Below, one piece after another: positions 21,662 to 34,322 of a DNA stretch of 64,000 bases. Position 1 is the first letter of the stretch, and each line of letters opens with the position of its first letter. This DNA comes from Nigrospora sphaerica. Taxonomy: Eukaryota > Ascomycota > Sordariomycetes > Amphisphaeriales > Apiosporaceae. The notes under the pieces were generated by a model. The model was not told the DNA's origin, did no database searches, and was given only the letters and a program-made list of their open reading frames with translations. Location: NCBI GenBank assembly GCA_018287875.1, contig JAGVVL010000022.1, forward strand, positions 1,984,001-2,048,000. The letters are read 5' to 3'. The translations under genes were made by a program, and so were the position numbers.

Positions 21662-24600
21662 GATGTCGGACGATGGTAGTATGTTATAGGGGGTGAACGA
21701 CGACGATGATTGCAGGAAGGGTGGAAGAGTATGTATGTTTCCAATAGAAGGCTCGGATGTGTACCAGTTCTCGGTGCTTCGTGTCAAGTGGGTAGTTGTT
21801 GAGATGCCGAAGAAGAAGGGCAGACGGTATTTATGAGTGTGTGGAAGAGGGCATGCAGGATGCAATCACCCTGCAGCAACCATATATGTACCTAAGGACG
21901 CCCAGCCTTACTGCTACGGGATTGGGTTGTTTTGTTTTCTGTCTATATTCAATGAGGGAAATTTTAGGCAACGATATAGGTAGGTATCCCTGGATGCACT
22001 GTGCCATTAATGGCAATCAGTAGTGTGGCTGCTGTGTGTCTTCTTCTGGTCTGTCACTACGACATCATCAGTGGTGATTTCAGGCACAATCAGGCCCCAC
22101 ACCAAATATGACGATATTAGCTCTCCAGGACAAGGAAACCCTCATATAAAGGCCTTAGTTGTATTTTAAGGTGTCAATTCAGGCGTAGGAGGTCAACAGC
22201 CTCGAGTGTCTAATGTGCATCTCGGAAGTACACCAATGCCCTTCCATATTGCCTCAATACCTTGACACCTTGAAATTCCCTGGTTACCACGCACCAGATT
22301 CCTGGGTGTTCAGGAGTAATTTCCTCGAACCGTTACCATTGGAGCAGCCGCGCCAACAACAATGAAACTGCATTATATCGCTTTGTTCGTTGCAAGTCGC
22401 CCCTGAGACTTTCCGCCTGGTTCGATGACACCCACGACCAAAGTTCGAGCCTTGGCTGTTCTTGAACTTGCCTCCAAAGCGGTCACCAAACAGCCTTACC
22501 AGTCAGCTGGGCCCAGATTTTATACCCCCTGTCATCTACGCGCTGTGTTATGCCAAAACCCCGAGAATGATACCCGTAACTGACGGGCTTGGGAGACGGG
22601 CTCGACGAGAACAACTCTATCCGGACCACCTGTGAGGCGTCTTGCCTCGCAAACGTGGAATTCACTCGAAAAAGAAGCTCGGCACCTGCGAGAAGCGAGA
22701 GAGGCAGGAGCCGTGTTACGCAAGAAACGGAGGAACCACCGGTCATCTTGAGTTATCAGAGGAGGGCCCCGGGAGCGGCGAAACCAGCCATCGCTACGGC
22801 CGGATGCACCACTATTGCCCGGAGTAGCTTGAAACCTCTCTTATGTAGAGAAGTACAACTTAGCAACAGATCCGGTACCTCATATCTTATACTGCCTAGA
22901 CTAGGAGCAACGCCGGCAGTCATGAGGCCAGCTGCAACGAACCTGCCGGCAGTGGAAACGCTGGCAGAAGTAGTAATGCTCGCAGTAGTTAAGCCATACC
23001 ATTAGCGACAGCGATGGCTTGCCTTGGGACTGGGAGCCCATAAGAAAAAGAAAATAAGGGAGAGAGGAACACCAAACGACAAACCAGTGCAATGCTTACG
23101 TCTTGGCTCGTGGGGGCTACATATGACGCCGTCGCTGTTGCCCGCGGGGGGGGGGGGGGGGACTCAGTCCAGGGGCCAGGATCACTGTCATTTTCAAGTG
23201 TCAACGAGTTCCCCGGGGCGGACAGCCGATCACCAACAACAAAGTGCACTGGGCGATGTCCTATGAAGCTGTGACTGTAGAGGGCGATCCCCGCAGCCCA
23301 GCGTACTTGTAGTCGATATGCAACGTTCCACCCTTACACAAGAGACTTGCACGGCTTGGCTGGGGTTCCGCGAGTAACATACCGGCCATGTGTCTAACAG
23401 AGGCCCGGTTGACAGCTTGTTGGCGTAGGGGAGTTGTGGTGTGCATGACATGCCCTTGCACAACCGCGTCCCCGGGCCACGGCTGTGGCGGCCGCGGCGG
23501 TAAGTTACGTACAGGTTATCATCAGCCCCTTACGATTCGAGTGCTGTGTCGGTTCGTACCACTGCGTCGTATCATCGGAAGGACCAGTCTTTCAAGTTGT
23601 CAAGGGAATATATGGCGCGAGCACGAGGTGATGCAGAAGAAATCATGCCCACCCCCCCTTTAGCGCCTGGTTTCCATGGAACCTTGGTAATGCTTTATTC
23701 CTGATGAACCTATTGACACAGCGTTGTGCTGGAAACCTCGGGTATCTGAGCGATACCATCGGCATCCTAAGCAGCATATTTAGCAGCGCGCCCCTTGTGG
23801 CCCGACCGCCCGTCGGTGATGCGGATCAGCATCTCTTACGCACAGTCGGTCGAGGGATCTGATCCGATCGGCTTGGCATGCGATGGGTACGGACGACATG
23901 AGCCATCCACCCGGCCAAGAATGTGGGAGATGCCCCCGTGGGCCAGCCGCACTGATCGGATGGCATGGTACGCAACGCCGTCTCAACTCGGGCGCGCGCT
24001 CCACGACGGGACGAGGACCACGGCTTCGGTCTGGAACCCCTGAAGCCGTTGGCTGGCGCCTTGATCGGCCGACCTACCCGCCGATTGCGAGCCTTTCCTT
24101 TCAGAAGCAGCGTTCATGGTGGTGCTTGGGGACGAGAGGTCCCGTCCAATGAGGCGATCGCATGGGCCGGTGGCCAAGCAAAGGCGTCAATGGGACGAAA
24201 CCATGGCGGCCGTTGAGACAATGGGCGCGGACTTGGCCCTTGCGAGGCGGGAGCCGCGTACCGGCCGACTTCGCAACCGACCACGTACGTAAAGTAAGTT
24301 ACACATTACTCATATGTTCGCCAGTCCCGGTTCTGTGGGACAAGGGCACGATCACACGACAGAAAGAGAAAAAAAGGAAATTAAACAAGGCCTGGTTCAG
24401 CCAGCTTGTCCCCCATGCCCCTCGTGGTCATCACTAGGGCTATTAACCTTAGTTTTGTCTAGAGCGGAGTGGTTATGAGCATCTTCGAAAGCCGCTTTAC
24501 CGTGGACCAGGGTCGAAGTTTGAAGGGGACGGATACCCATCCTCCTGGCTGGGAATTCTTCCCGGATTTTTGCACTCGGTATACACTTTCAAACGTTTGG

Positions 24601-27122
24601 CGCCCGGGTAAGCAGCGAGGATTTGTTTCAAGGACGGTGATCAGTCCCCGGGGGCGCCTCGCTCAGGAATATTCAGTACGGTCGAGGACGACGAACCCAT
24701 GGCATATGCGGCCCGCCATCGGTGGGCTGGGGAACGGGCGGCATGCCTGCTAAGCCAAAAGGGGGGTGAAGCCGGGAAGAATCGGAATGCAAGCATGTCG
24801 CGTGCTCCAAGCGGCCGGGGCTCTCGATGGATCCCCCTGGCATGGAGTCCCAGAGGCCCGCCTGGGATGGGGCCGAAATATTCCCCCCAAATCCTGTCCG
24901 TCTGAACAGGGAGAGGCCCAAGCCTGGCAGCCCGGAATTGCTTGTTTGCGTGAGGCGTTTCAGATGGGCCGAGTTCCGACTACGACCTGCTGCAATGCTA
25001 CGGGAGGGAGGAGCTTGAAGTTGCGCCGGCCAGCGCCCGGATCCATCACCGTCAGCATCACCATCATCACCATCATCGGATTCTTGGGAGGCCTGTTACT
25101 CAACCGACTGACGGATGACATGTTCGGACGGTCGGTTTGCGGCATCGGGCGGTCGGGCAGCATGCGACCGATTAACCCTGCCAGACCGGCATCGGGGAGC
25201 TTCCTAAAGCCAAGCCGGGGCCTGTTGGAGAGCCATTTAGCAGGCGGATTTGGAGACGATAGTGCATTGCGGCGCTTGACGCCCACGCTGCGGGCAGGGA
25301 TCAGTCCGATCGGGTCGCAAGTAACGAACTAAGGGGTGAGGCCCCCTGTCGAGTCCCACACCCGAGAAGCCTGAGGAACAAGAAGAAGCAAAGCGAAAAA
25401 AGGAAAAAAAAAAGGGATGAGGGGTTGAGGGGTAGGAGCTGCCGACGCGCCCAGCTCTACAGGGCTGAGAGAGGATGTGAAGCCGGGCGCAGACGGCATA
25501 AGCATGAACAGACGACGCCGGACATCGTACGGCAAGTACGACACTCGCGAGGAGCTAATGTACATGGATACTGTACAAGCAGCAGGCACTTTTAGTAGTC
25601 GTATTACATATACGCGGTAGGGATTGGGGGATGGGGACCGTTCTCCATTTAACCCCAGAGTACTGGTCAATTCGTCCGATGCAACGGACAACCGCCGGAT
25701 CCCCTGGGTCGACCTGCAGGAAGAAAAAGACCCGCCAGAACGGCACGGCACCTCCCCACCCACTTGCTGGGTTGTTCGGAACAGGAGACAATGGCCCTGG
25801 GGGATGGGATCCCATGGGATTTCCCAATGAAAAACATCCCATGGGTTGGGGCTGTGGCTGCACCTTCCCAGCTTGCATTGGCGTGCCGCGCCCGCCGTCA
25901 GCCCGACCTGCCGCCCAGACCGACCCAACCACGACGCGCCTCCCCCACCCAAAAAAAGTGCCGACACGCCACCGGCGACATACGACCAACTCCTACAACA
26001 CGCGATAGGCACCATCTTCGCCGTGCAAGACGTGCAATGCTGCTTGTCCTTCTCCATTGTATGCATACGGGCGACGGAAAGGCGGACCCGGCGGGTGGGT
26101 ATGCACCACCGTTATCGGAACCGGCGGTCATCCCCAAGGTTGACGATGACGGGGTCCGTCGGAAGCCCGCCGCAGCGCCATTGTTGGGTGCGCGGTTGCG
26201 AGAAGAGCTGACGAGGTACTTTCCGCCGGCTCCAACCTTCGACTATACTACGCCCGTATCGTGTACCGACGGGTGGACTAGCAGCGACGGGCCACCCACG
26301 CCAGCTCTGCATGGCTGCTCAAACTTGCCGCTCCCGCAGCGAAGCAGGGCAGCCGAGTCGGGCGGGCAAGTCAACACTCAACTCAATGCTTTGCTTTTGA
26401 AGCTCCATCGCGGCCGGCAGGCAGGGACGTAGGGCAGGCGGACGGGCTGGTCCAATATAAAGAAAAGTTTCCGGAGATGAAGGACACCGTTAGGCCTGCC
26501 CGTCTTCCCTTCCTCCTGGCCCAGGATACGATTGTTGCCGTTCTTACGTACGCCCTCCCACATTTTGACCCATTATTGGGCCTCGATTGCCCATCTCCGC
26601 CACCGCGCCCGCTTGCTAGCTAGCCTTCCGAAAAAAAGCAAGCTGGGGGTTCCGTAACTTTCCCGTCCCCAGCCCCGGCCTCGCAACGGCTCTCGTCGGC
26701 CAGTTCGGCTTGTTCTTCCCCTACATGTAGCCGTGTCAGCAGACAGAGTCAAGTCAAGAACCAGCACAAGCAGCACACAAGTACAAAGTTGGACGGCACA
26801 GCAAAGCAAAACCAAGCGCACAACACAGCGCAACGTCCTTTGAACCGTGTTAGGTGTGCGTGTGTGCGTGTCCCCCGTGTCGCGACCTCCGAACGTTCTC
26901 CACCGCCACCTCCGAGGGAGGGAAGGACAAAGCACTCGGCGCTGCAACCCAAGGCCCGACGACTCTTGGTTCAGCACCTGCTCTTGGGCTTGGAGAGGGT
27001 GTTCGGTCGTCAGCTTTCGGAGCTGACCGGAAGGGGTAACAGCGACGGCAGATTTTTTATCCCCTTCGTCGCTTTCGCCGCGGCGTCCACATCCCACTTC
27101 CGGGCTCCCCACGGCCTGTCTT
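21662..27122. other. 5.4-kb gene-free divergent region
   Basis: This region lies between the starts of the 129-residue gene (minus) and the malic enzyme gene (plus) and should contain both promoters. It carries a 16-G homopolymer, a short ATC/ACC repeat at about 25049-25078, and TG-rich sequence at about 26850-26880. The open frames are short and unlike known proteins. Confidence 0.55.
23146..23161 (+). repeat. G homopolymer, 16 nt
   Basis: Sixteen consecutive G bases. The exact length is the kind of feature that sequencing and assembly get wrong. Confidence 0.8.
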
Positions 27123-29902
27123 ATGAAACCCCAACGAAACTACAGCACCCCCCTGTCGCAACTCGGGATGGCACCCCTAGCCCCTAGCCTTCAGGCCAGG
27201 CTTACCAGGGTGGGCGGCGCCGGGGTCGTCGGGGCGTCTGGCGGACTCCTAATAAGAGCGCGACGTCTTACGGCCGCCGGACGACGGGCTGGTTGTCGAC
27301 GGACGATTTTGATTAGCAGCAACCGCAGTGCGAGTTCCGCCGCCAATAGTAATAATTTCCCGGTACCGTCGTCGAATCATCGTCAGCCCACCCCCGAGGA
27401 ACCTTGTCCGCCCGTCCCTACTTCACCCGAAGCTTTGTTGAGCAAGCTGGAGTGGAAAGAAGCTTTCCCTAGACATTCTCGTCCGGGCCCCCCTCTCGTG
27501 CGCCCTCGCCCACTGCGTCCAATGGCGGCCTTCCACAGCAGCACCTACAGCACAGCCAGCTCCGACTTTGTCTCGACGCCGCGTGCCACCTCCCCTTCTT
27601 CGGTCGTGTCTGCTCGCTCCTCCCACACCTCTATTTCAAGCAACAAGCGCATGTCTCTGTCTTCCCGCAGGTCCCGGTCCCAGTTCAACCCAATGTCGTC
27701 GGTTGACATCACAGCAATTGAGGAGCAGATGAAGATGGCCTCGCTCGACGGCCTCCGGGGATACTCCCAGGACCACTACGGCGAGGTGCAGCAATACGTC
27801 AAGACGGAATACCTCCCCAAGTCGGCCGCCACGGGCTACCAGATCCTCCGGGAACCTTTGTGGAACAAGGGTGGGTGGAATCCCAACCTTATAGCGCCCG
27901 CCTGCCCGCCAGAGCTGGGCGCCTCGCTCGATAAAAAGATTGCTAACGCGACCCGATTCCGACAAACAGGCACCTCATTCACTCCCGAAGAACGAGTATC
28001 CAAGAACATGTCAGGCCTCATCCCCCACGCCATGGAGACGACCGAGACGCAGGTTGCGCGGTGCATGAAGGTCATCCAGTCAAGGACCACCAACATCGAC
28101 AAGTATCTTTACCTGTCGGGCCTCAAGGACACAAACACCGACCTGTTCTACCGCCTGCTCATCGACAATGTGCGCGAGCTCATGCCCCTCGTCTACACGC
28201 CCACCATCGGCGATGTCTGCCTGCAGTACTCGACCCTGTACACGCGCCCCGAGGCCCTGTACATCTCCATCAAGCAGCGCAAGTCCATCCGCACCCTCCT
28301 GAGGAATTGGCCTCACCCCAACCCCGAGATTTGCGTCGTGACCGACGGATCTCGTATTCTGGGTCTGGGTGATTTGGGCATGAACGGTGTTGGCATCTCG
28401 GTACGTAATGGGTTTTTCCCCCCTTCCTCTTCTCATAGCCCCTTGGGGGAAAGGCGCCGGCAACACCCGGCAAGCCGCCCAATTTTTCTCGTCGCGTGGG
28501 GTCGTCCAGCCCCCCCGGAGCGCGGGGACGCGGGTGGCCAAGCGCTTGTTCTTGGCCAGTCCGGGGTTGGGCTATGGATTTCGGGTGCCAAGCCCGCCAT
28601 GGTGCCTGAGAGCCGATGTCGGCTTGCCAACCCCTTCCCCCCTCTTCTAAGCCACCAAAGCCTATGCAAACCAACACTAACACATGATCCCAGATCGGCA
28701 AGCTGGCCTTGTACACGGGAGCTGCTGGTATCCACCCCCAGAGCACGCTGCCCATTGTCCTGGACTGCGGCACTGCCAATGAGACCAACCTGCGGGACCC
28801 CTTCTACCTCGGTCTGCGGGCCCGCCGGCCGTCGGTCGAGGTGCAGCAGGAGTTCATGGACGAGTTCATGGAGGCGGTGGCGGATGTCTACCCCAACATG
28901 GTGGTCCAGTTCGAGGACTTCGAGACTGAGAAGGCCTTCAACTACCTGGAGCGCTACCGCCACCAGTACAAGTGCTTCAACGATGACATCCAGGGCACGG
29001 GCGCCGTCGTCCTGTCGGGCTACATCAACGCCGTTAACCTGTCGGGCGTCCCCATCGAGGAGCAGCGCCTCGTCTTCATGGGCGCCGGCTCGGCCGGTGT
29101 CGGTGTCGCCAAGCAGCTGGTCGAGTACTACACGCGCCGCGGCCTGTCGGAGCAGGAGGCCAAGGACAAGTTCTGGCTCGTCGACACCAAGGGCCTTGTG
29201 TGCCAGGACCGCGGCGACCGCCTGCCGGAGCACAAGAAGTACTTTGCGCGCACCGACAACAACGGCCACCAGTTCCGCACTCTCGAGGAGGTCATCGAGT
29301 ACGTGCGCCCGTCGGCCCTGGTGGGCCTGACGGCCACGTTTGGCGTCTTCACCGAGTCGGTCGTCCGGGCCCTCAAGGCGTCGGTCGAGTCGGGCGGCGT
29401 CGGCCGCCGGCCCATCCTGTTCCCGCTCAGCAACCCCCTGACCAAGGCCGAGTGCACCTTTGAGCAGGCGGTGCAGTGGACCGAGGGCACCGTCATCTTC
29501 GCCTCGGGCTCGCCCTTCTCCCCCTTCTCAGTTAAGGGCCCCGAGGGCGCCGTGACGTACCACCCCAACCAGGGCAACAACGTCTACGTCTTCCCCGGCA
29601 TCGGCCTCGGCACCATCCTGTCCAAGGCGACCGAGGTCACGGACGAGATGGTTTACATCGCCGCCCAGTCGCTCGCCGAGTCGCTCAACGCCGATGAGAT
29701 CCAGAAGGGCCTCATCTACCCCCGCATCGAGCGCGTCCGCGACGCCAGCCTTATCGTCGCCCGCGAGGTCATGAAGACCGCCCGCCGCAACGGCGTCAGC
29801 ACCCTGCCCGAGGAGCAGTGGGTCGAGTGGGAGGAGTGGGGTGACGTTGCCCTCACCAAATGGATCAAGGAGCGCATCTACGATCCCATGGTCAAGGCCT
29901 AG
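27123..29902 (+). CDS. NAD(P)-dependent malic enzyme (decarboxylating), up to 795 aa
   Basis: Exons 27123-27870, 27970-28400 and 28694-29902. The enzyme converts malate to pyruvate and CO2. Numbered from the first ATG: YTPTIG with catalytic Tyr325, catalytic Lys396 in GKLALYTGAAG, the metal-binding QFEDF (Glu467, Asp468) and FNDDIQGTG (Asp490/491), and the dinucleotide-binding GAGSAG at 523-528. Intron 1 is 99 nt (donor GTGGGT, branch GCTAAC, acceptor ACAG). It has no in-frame stop, so a naive frame reads through it, but removing it restores the conserved WNK-GTSFTPEER join. The N-terminus is long, Ser/Arg-rich and compatible with a mitochondrial presequence. In-frame ATGs at 27168 and 27522 are alternative starts; the last gives 662 aa, nearer the usual fungal length. 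NAD versus NADP preference is not resolved. Confidence 0.93.
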
Positions 29903-31234
29903 ACGACGATGACGACGCACGCCCGAGGGGGGAAACGCTTCTTCGGTTCCACCCTCGTTGCGTGTCGTGTGTTTTCTTTTCTCGTTTAGAATTGCGTGCG
30001 GGGTGAGAGGGGGGGGAGTGGGGAGGAGAACCTAGTCGATGGCGGCCCATCTTCCCCCCCTCCGCCACCCGCTTCGAAGATGTTGCTGTTTTTCTACGAG
30101 ATATTCCAACTAGATATCGCATCAACCAAGATCTTGAGGATCTTGGGGGGCTCGTCCTTTTTTTTTATTTCGGGGGGAGGGAGCGGCGACGGGCATTCAA
30201 AAGTGCTGGGAAAGCACGGTATAATACAACACGGGCCTTGGGCAAGACGGGGAGCAATTAGATGACCAAGAAAATACAAGAGCGAGTAGAGTCGGCTCGA
30301 CTTTAGTCACCACCGCCTTCTTTTTTTCCTACCCCCTCGTCCCATTGTGCGTGCCTCGTCCCGTGCGTCCTCCGTCTTGGGATATTGGGTCGTTATAGGG
30401 GACCGCCGCAAACGTCTGCAACGCCCAGCGAAAAAGAAACCCCATCCAACCACTGCGCGACCCTTCCTCGCCCGAAACGGCTTTTCCGTCCACCCCCTCC
30501 CCGTCTTTCCTCCGCAAAGATCCACACCCGTGGTACGGACCGGCTCGCCCGCCCACTGCCCCAGACGGCGGGTGTTTCGTCGACCCCACGGGGAAAGAAG
30601 AAGGCAAAGGGGGGGGGGGGTTAAACCCGGCCCCGGCCCCGGCCCAACCGACCCAGGATACCCGCCCAGCCTCGGGACCTTTTTTTCTTTTCCCTTGATG
30701 CCGCGCCCGGCTTTTTGGTAAAGGCGAGGCGCGGGGGGTCAAAGGCGCCTGCGCATGGAGGGGGGGGACCAAGCCGGGCGGATTGAGGTGAGGACGGGAG
30801 GGAGTTGTGTAGGGAGATGACGGGATGGGGGAGTCAAGGGGACGGAGGGGTGGGAGTTGGGGGGCACTCGGGCCGGGGACGGTGGTGATTAATCTCTGGC
30901 TTCCCCGGTCTTGGCGGGGCCGAGGATGAGACGGGGACACATCGAGGTCTTGTATAAAGGAAGCGGTGCTCATATCTCGTAGACGAGTTCGCGGCCACTT
31001 CCACGGCAGCTGTCGCGTTGTACATCGGCGGGTCTATCAAGCCATAGCCGAAAAGGGGGGGACGAGGATATGTATATTGAACAACGCCCGTAGGGCTATC
31101 CAAACACCACGTCCAACCCCCTGGTGTCAGGCCATTTTAGCAAGTTCGTTTCATTTCATCGTCCTTTCGTCATGTCCCCGTCTCATACAGTCGTGGGCTC
31201 ATATGTACACGGGTATAAGCCGTTTCCGTCCCGT
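29903..31234. other. Gene-free convergent spacer of 1.3 kb
   Basis: The 3' flanks of the malic enzyme gene and the C4-module gene. It contains G-rich runs, including a poly-G near 30609-30620, and no recognisable gene. Confidence 0.5.
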
Positions 31235-34200
31235 CTATTCCCACTTCGCCCACTCCCTCTGCAGGCGGCGCGTCTCGTCCTCGCACCACTCGGCGCCGAG
31301 GACGCGCCTGTCGAGCCCCGCCATGCGGGCCACGATCTCCCGCTCCTTAGCCTGGCGGTCCAGGACCTTGGCCTCAAAGTAGCGTAGGTCCTGCCGCCGC
31401 ACCGCCTTCTGGAAGGCGGCGCGCATCCGCGGCGAGTACAGTTGACATGCCGCCACTGGCATCGTCGTGGGCTTGTGCGTAAAGTTGGCCTGGACCCCCG
31501 CGTCTTCGCGCTCGATCTCGGGCCACACCGCCTCCTCGTAACATTCTTCACAGACGGTAAACCGGGGTATCGACCGCATCGTATACCACTTCTGGTTGTT
31601 CACTGACTCGCCGTAGCGACACTCTCTGCGCGAGGCGAGCGTGCCCACCTTTTCGGCCAGCCACTTGATATCAGGCGCGCTGCCCGTCGCCAGCGCGCGG
31701 TCCGAAACCGTCTCCATGGCGTCAAAATAAAGCATGAAGCGCTTGCGTATTCCCAAGTACCCCTCCTGGTGCATGTCACAGATGCCCCGCGTGGGCTCGG
31801 CAGGCGAGTCCATGGGCACAAAAACGCCGTACAGGTTAGGAAGCAGGGCTTCGATCGTCTTTGCGCAGTTCTGGCACGCTTTGAAATTGGGTACTGGCCG
31901 CTGGCTCACTGGATCCTTGATCGTGTACCAAATCCGGTATTCGTCGCGGTGCCCAGGACAAGGCTGGCTGCTGGCCGACGCACTGGCGACGCCGTGGAAC
32001 AAACGCAGGTCCGGCTGGTTGTACTTGTGCGTCAGAAGCCACGCGATATGGTACCATTCCGAGGACCCAAAGTCGCACCTAAGAGGCCGGTCGCGCGGCC
32101 GGAAAGGTGCTGGCACGAAACGGTGCTTAAACTCCGTGTTCGCGAACGCCGCCTGGTAGCACGAGGGGCAGATGTTGAAATTGTTGCAGCGGGGGAGCGT
32201 CAGCCAGTCCATATGGCCAGCCTCTTCCCTCGTCCGGGGACAGTCAGGGCGGTCGGGTAGCTCACCCCGCCGGACGTCTTGCGAATACCGCCTGTAAGAT
32301 GGGACGGGCTGGTCAAGCGCAACACCCTGCTTCACCGGGTCGAAACTCGTGAAGGCTTGCCTGGACGAGGCAGAAGAAGGCGCGGGCGAGCCGCTGCGCG
32401 ACGTGTTCCGGGTGTCCGATCCCGACTGCATCTTAGATGGGACAGCACTTGACTTCCGGCTTCTCTCGGACGGAGAACCAGGCCTGGATAAGGCACCTGC
32501 AGCCACGCCGGCGGCGAGGCTCGTGACGGAAGCTCCCATGCCCATACCAGACCTGACCGTCGAGGCACGCGATAGCGGTCGCTCGGGCGCGGGTTCATTC
32601 GTGGGGTACGTCGAGTCGTACTTGTTGCCCTCCCTGTTAATGGGGAAGGTCGAACTGCGGGGGCTGGGCATAGGCGAAGCGAGCTCGGCGCCACCGTAAG
32701 AAAAGTCACTTTGGGAGGCGAGCGGCGAGGCAAGCGGCGACGATACCTTCGACCCCCGCGCACTGATTGTCGATCGGACCTCGGACGGTGTTGCCAAGTA
32801 CCCATTGCGCTCATCGTGGACCGTCGACTTGCGTCGGTGGCGGCGCTCGCCACGTCGGCGGTCCTCTTCAAGGGCGTAATCATCTTCACGGTACGCCGAT
32901 GAGTAGCGCTCGTCGCGGTGAGGAGGGGACTCCCGCGTGCCCCGGAAGCTCCGTGACCGAGCGCGGGACTGGGAGGACCCCTGGAGATAGTCCCGGTCGT
33001 CATCATAGGCGCCCCTCGACTTTCTTCGGTCGAGTTTGGGCACATCGATAGCGGAGTGCCTTTGTGGCACGGTAGAGCTCACGTGCTCGCCGCGCGTCCG
33101 CACGGGAACGCTGCGCGGGTCCTCGAGCTGGTCTGCCTTGTGCCGGTCCACGGTACTCGACGTCGAGCCCCCACTGTAATCCCAGTAGGCGCGGTCCCGG
33201 CCTTTGGTGGAGTGTTTGATGACGTCGGGGTTCAACATCGCGTCGTCCGGGATCTTGCGCGAGCTGCGCCGGGGGCTAAAGTAATCATCGGGGCCCCTCT
33301 CGTCGCGAACACTTGATCTGGCCCTCGGCGTATCGCGCGGCGTGCCCTCGGCCCTCCTCTCGGGGCCTTCGTCCGATCTCCTGCCGTCGTCCAAATCCGT
33401 AACTATGGCCGGCAAGTCCCCGAGTCGGCTCCGTCGCCTCTCGCGAGTTGTTGACTTGTCGTCCCGGTCGTCACGTTCGGGCTTCCGACTGGTGTACCCC
33501 TCGCGTTCGGGCTTTCGGCCGGCCTGTGTGTCCTCCGGCGCGAGCGAGTCATATTTGCGCCGCATGTTTGCCTCATATGACGATGGCCTCGGCTCGGCGC
33601 GGCGGCCTCTTTCCGACTCTTCTTCGGCGGGTCGGTACTCCCTCCTGTCGACGGGGCGTTGCTCCTTCTTTTCCTTGGGTCGTTGCTCTTTCTCCTCGAC
33701 GGGCTGCTTCTCCTTCCTCTCGGCGGGCTGCTTCTCCTTTTTCTCGACGGGCTGCTTCTCCTTCTTCTCGACGGGCGGCTGCTCCTTCTCGACGGGCCGT
33801 TGGCGGGGCTTCCGCTCGGTGTCAGCCGCGTCGGCGGTAGAGCCGGCATCTGAGGAGTTCGGGACGATGACGAAGCGCCGTTCTGGGTTGTGGTCGTGGA
33901 CGAGCTCCAGGATGGGGTATTGGTCGGCATCGCCGGGGTGTTGCGGCTGCTCGTCAGCGGCTTCAGTGACGACGGACCCGTGCTCCTTGGCCAGAGCTTC
34001 TACCTCGTCCTCGACCGTGGGGGCGGGCGGCAAGTCGCGAACTGTCCGCCGCGTGTAGACGCCATTCTGCTGGTCCAGGCCCGAGTATGACGTTCTGGGC
34101 ACTATGCGCGGGTTGTAGGAATACGGGGACGTGGGTGATCCCTCGGCGCTGCCACGGCCTCGTTTAGCACAATGTTCCCTCCCCTCCTTTTCTGCCACGC

Positions 34201-34322
34201 GGGGACACTAAGCGAGCAGCGGGACGACTCGAGACTTACAACCTGGGCTCGGGGGTTTTGGCGCGGGCGCTTGACCAAAAGCCATTGTTCAGCAGGGACT
34301 GGATGTCGACGCCGTCGGGCAT
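31235..34322 (-). CDS. Conserved fungal protein with three C-terminal C4 (zinc-ribbon-like) modules, 998 aa
   Basis: Exon 1 (34240-34322) encodes 27 residues beginning MPDGVDIQSLL. It ends at a GTAAGT donor and joins in phase 2 to exon 2 (34148 down to the stop at 31235) across a 91-nt intron with a GCTAAAC branch. Residues about 30-640 are charged, Arg/Ser/Glu-rich and probably disordered, with an eight-residue repeat at about 145-198. The last third is globular and contains three successive modules with cysteines at 664/688/691/719, 758/786/789/818 and 871/894/897/929. Each module also has a WLT or WYT motif between the first Cys and the CxxC pair. Proteins of this type are often annotated as hypothetical or 'nuclear matrix-like'; the function is unknown. 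Zinc binding is inferred from the Cys pattern only. An Arg-rich coiled segment ends the protein. Confidence 0.82.
33640..33800 (-). repeat. Coding minisatellite, about seven 24-bp units
   Basis: It encodes an eight-residue period of the type PVEKKEKQ, degenerating to PAEEESER at the end, within the disordered region of the C4-module protein. The third bases vary, so the repeat is not a recent perfect expansion. Confidence 0.75.

Noticed and set aside
25329..26432. Overlapping 245- and 222-residue frames on opposite strands
   Set aside because: Neither has a recognisable motif, and both are mutual shadows in GC-rich DNA.
28433..29269. 278-residue minus-strand frame within the malic enzyme gene
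   Set aside because: It is antisense to strongly conserved coding sequence, with codon composition explained by GC-rich third positions.
34149..34198. Reading the C4-module protein from a start near 34198
   Set aside because: That start is a GTG codon within the intron; the ATG at 34322 with a GTAAGT donor and matching phase gives a better N-terminus.
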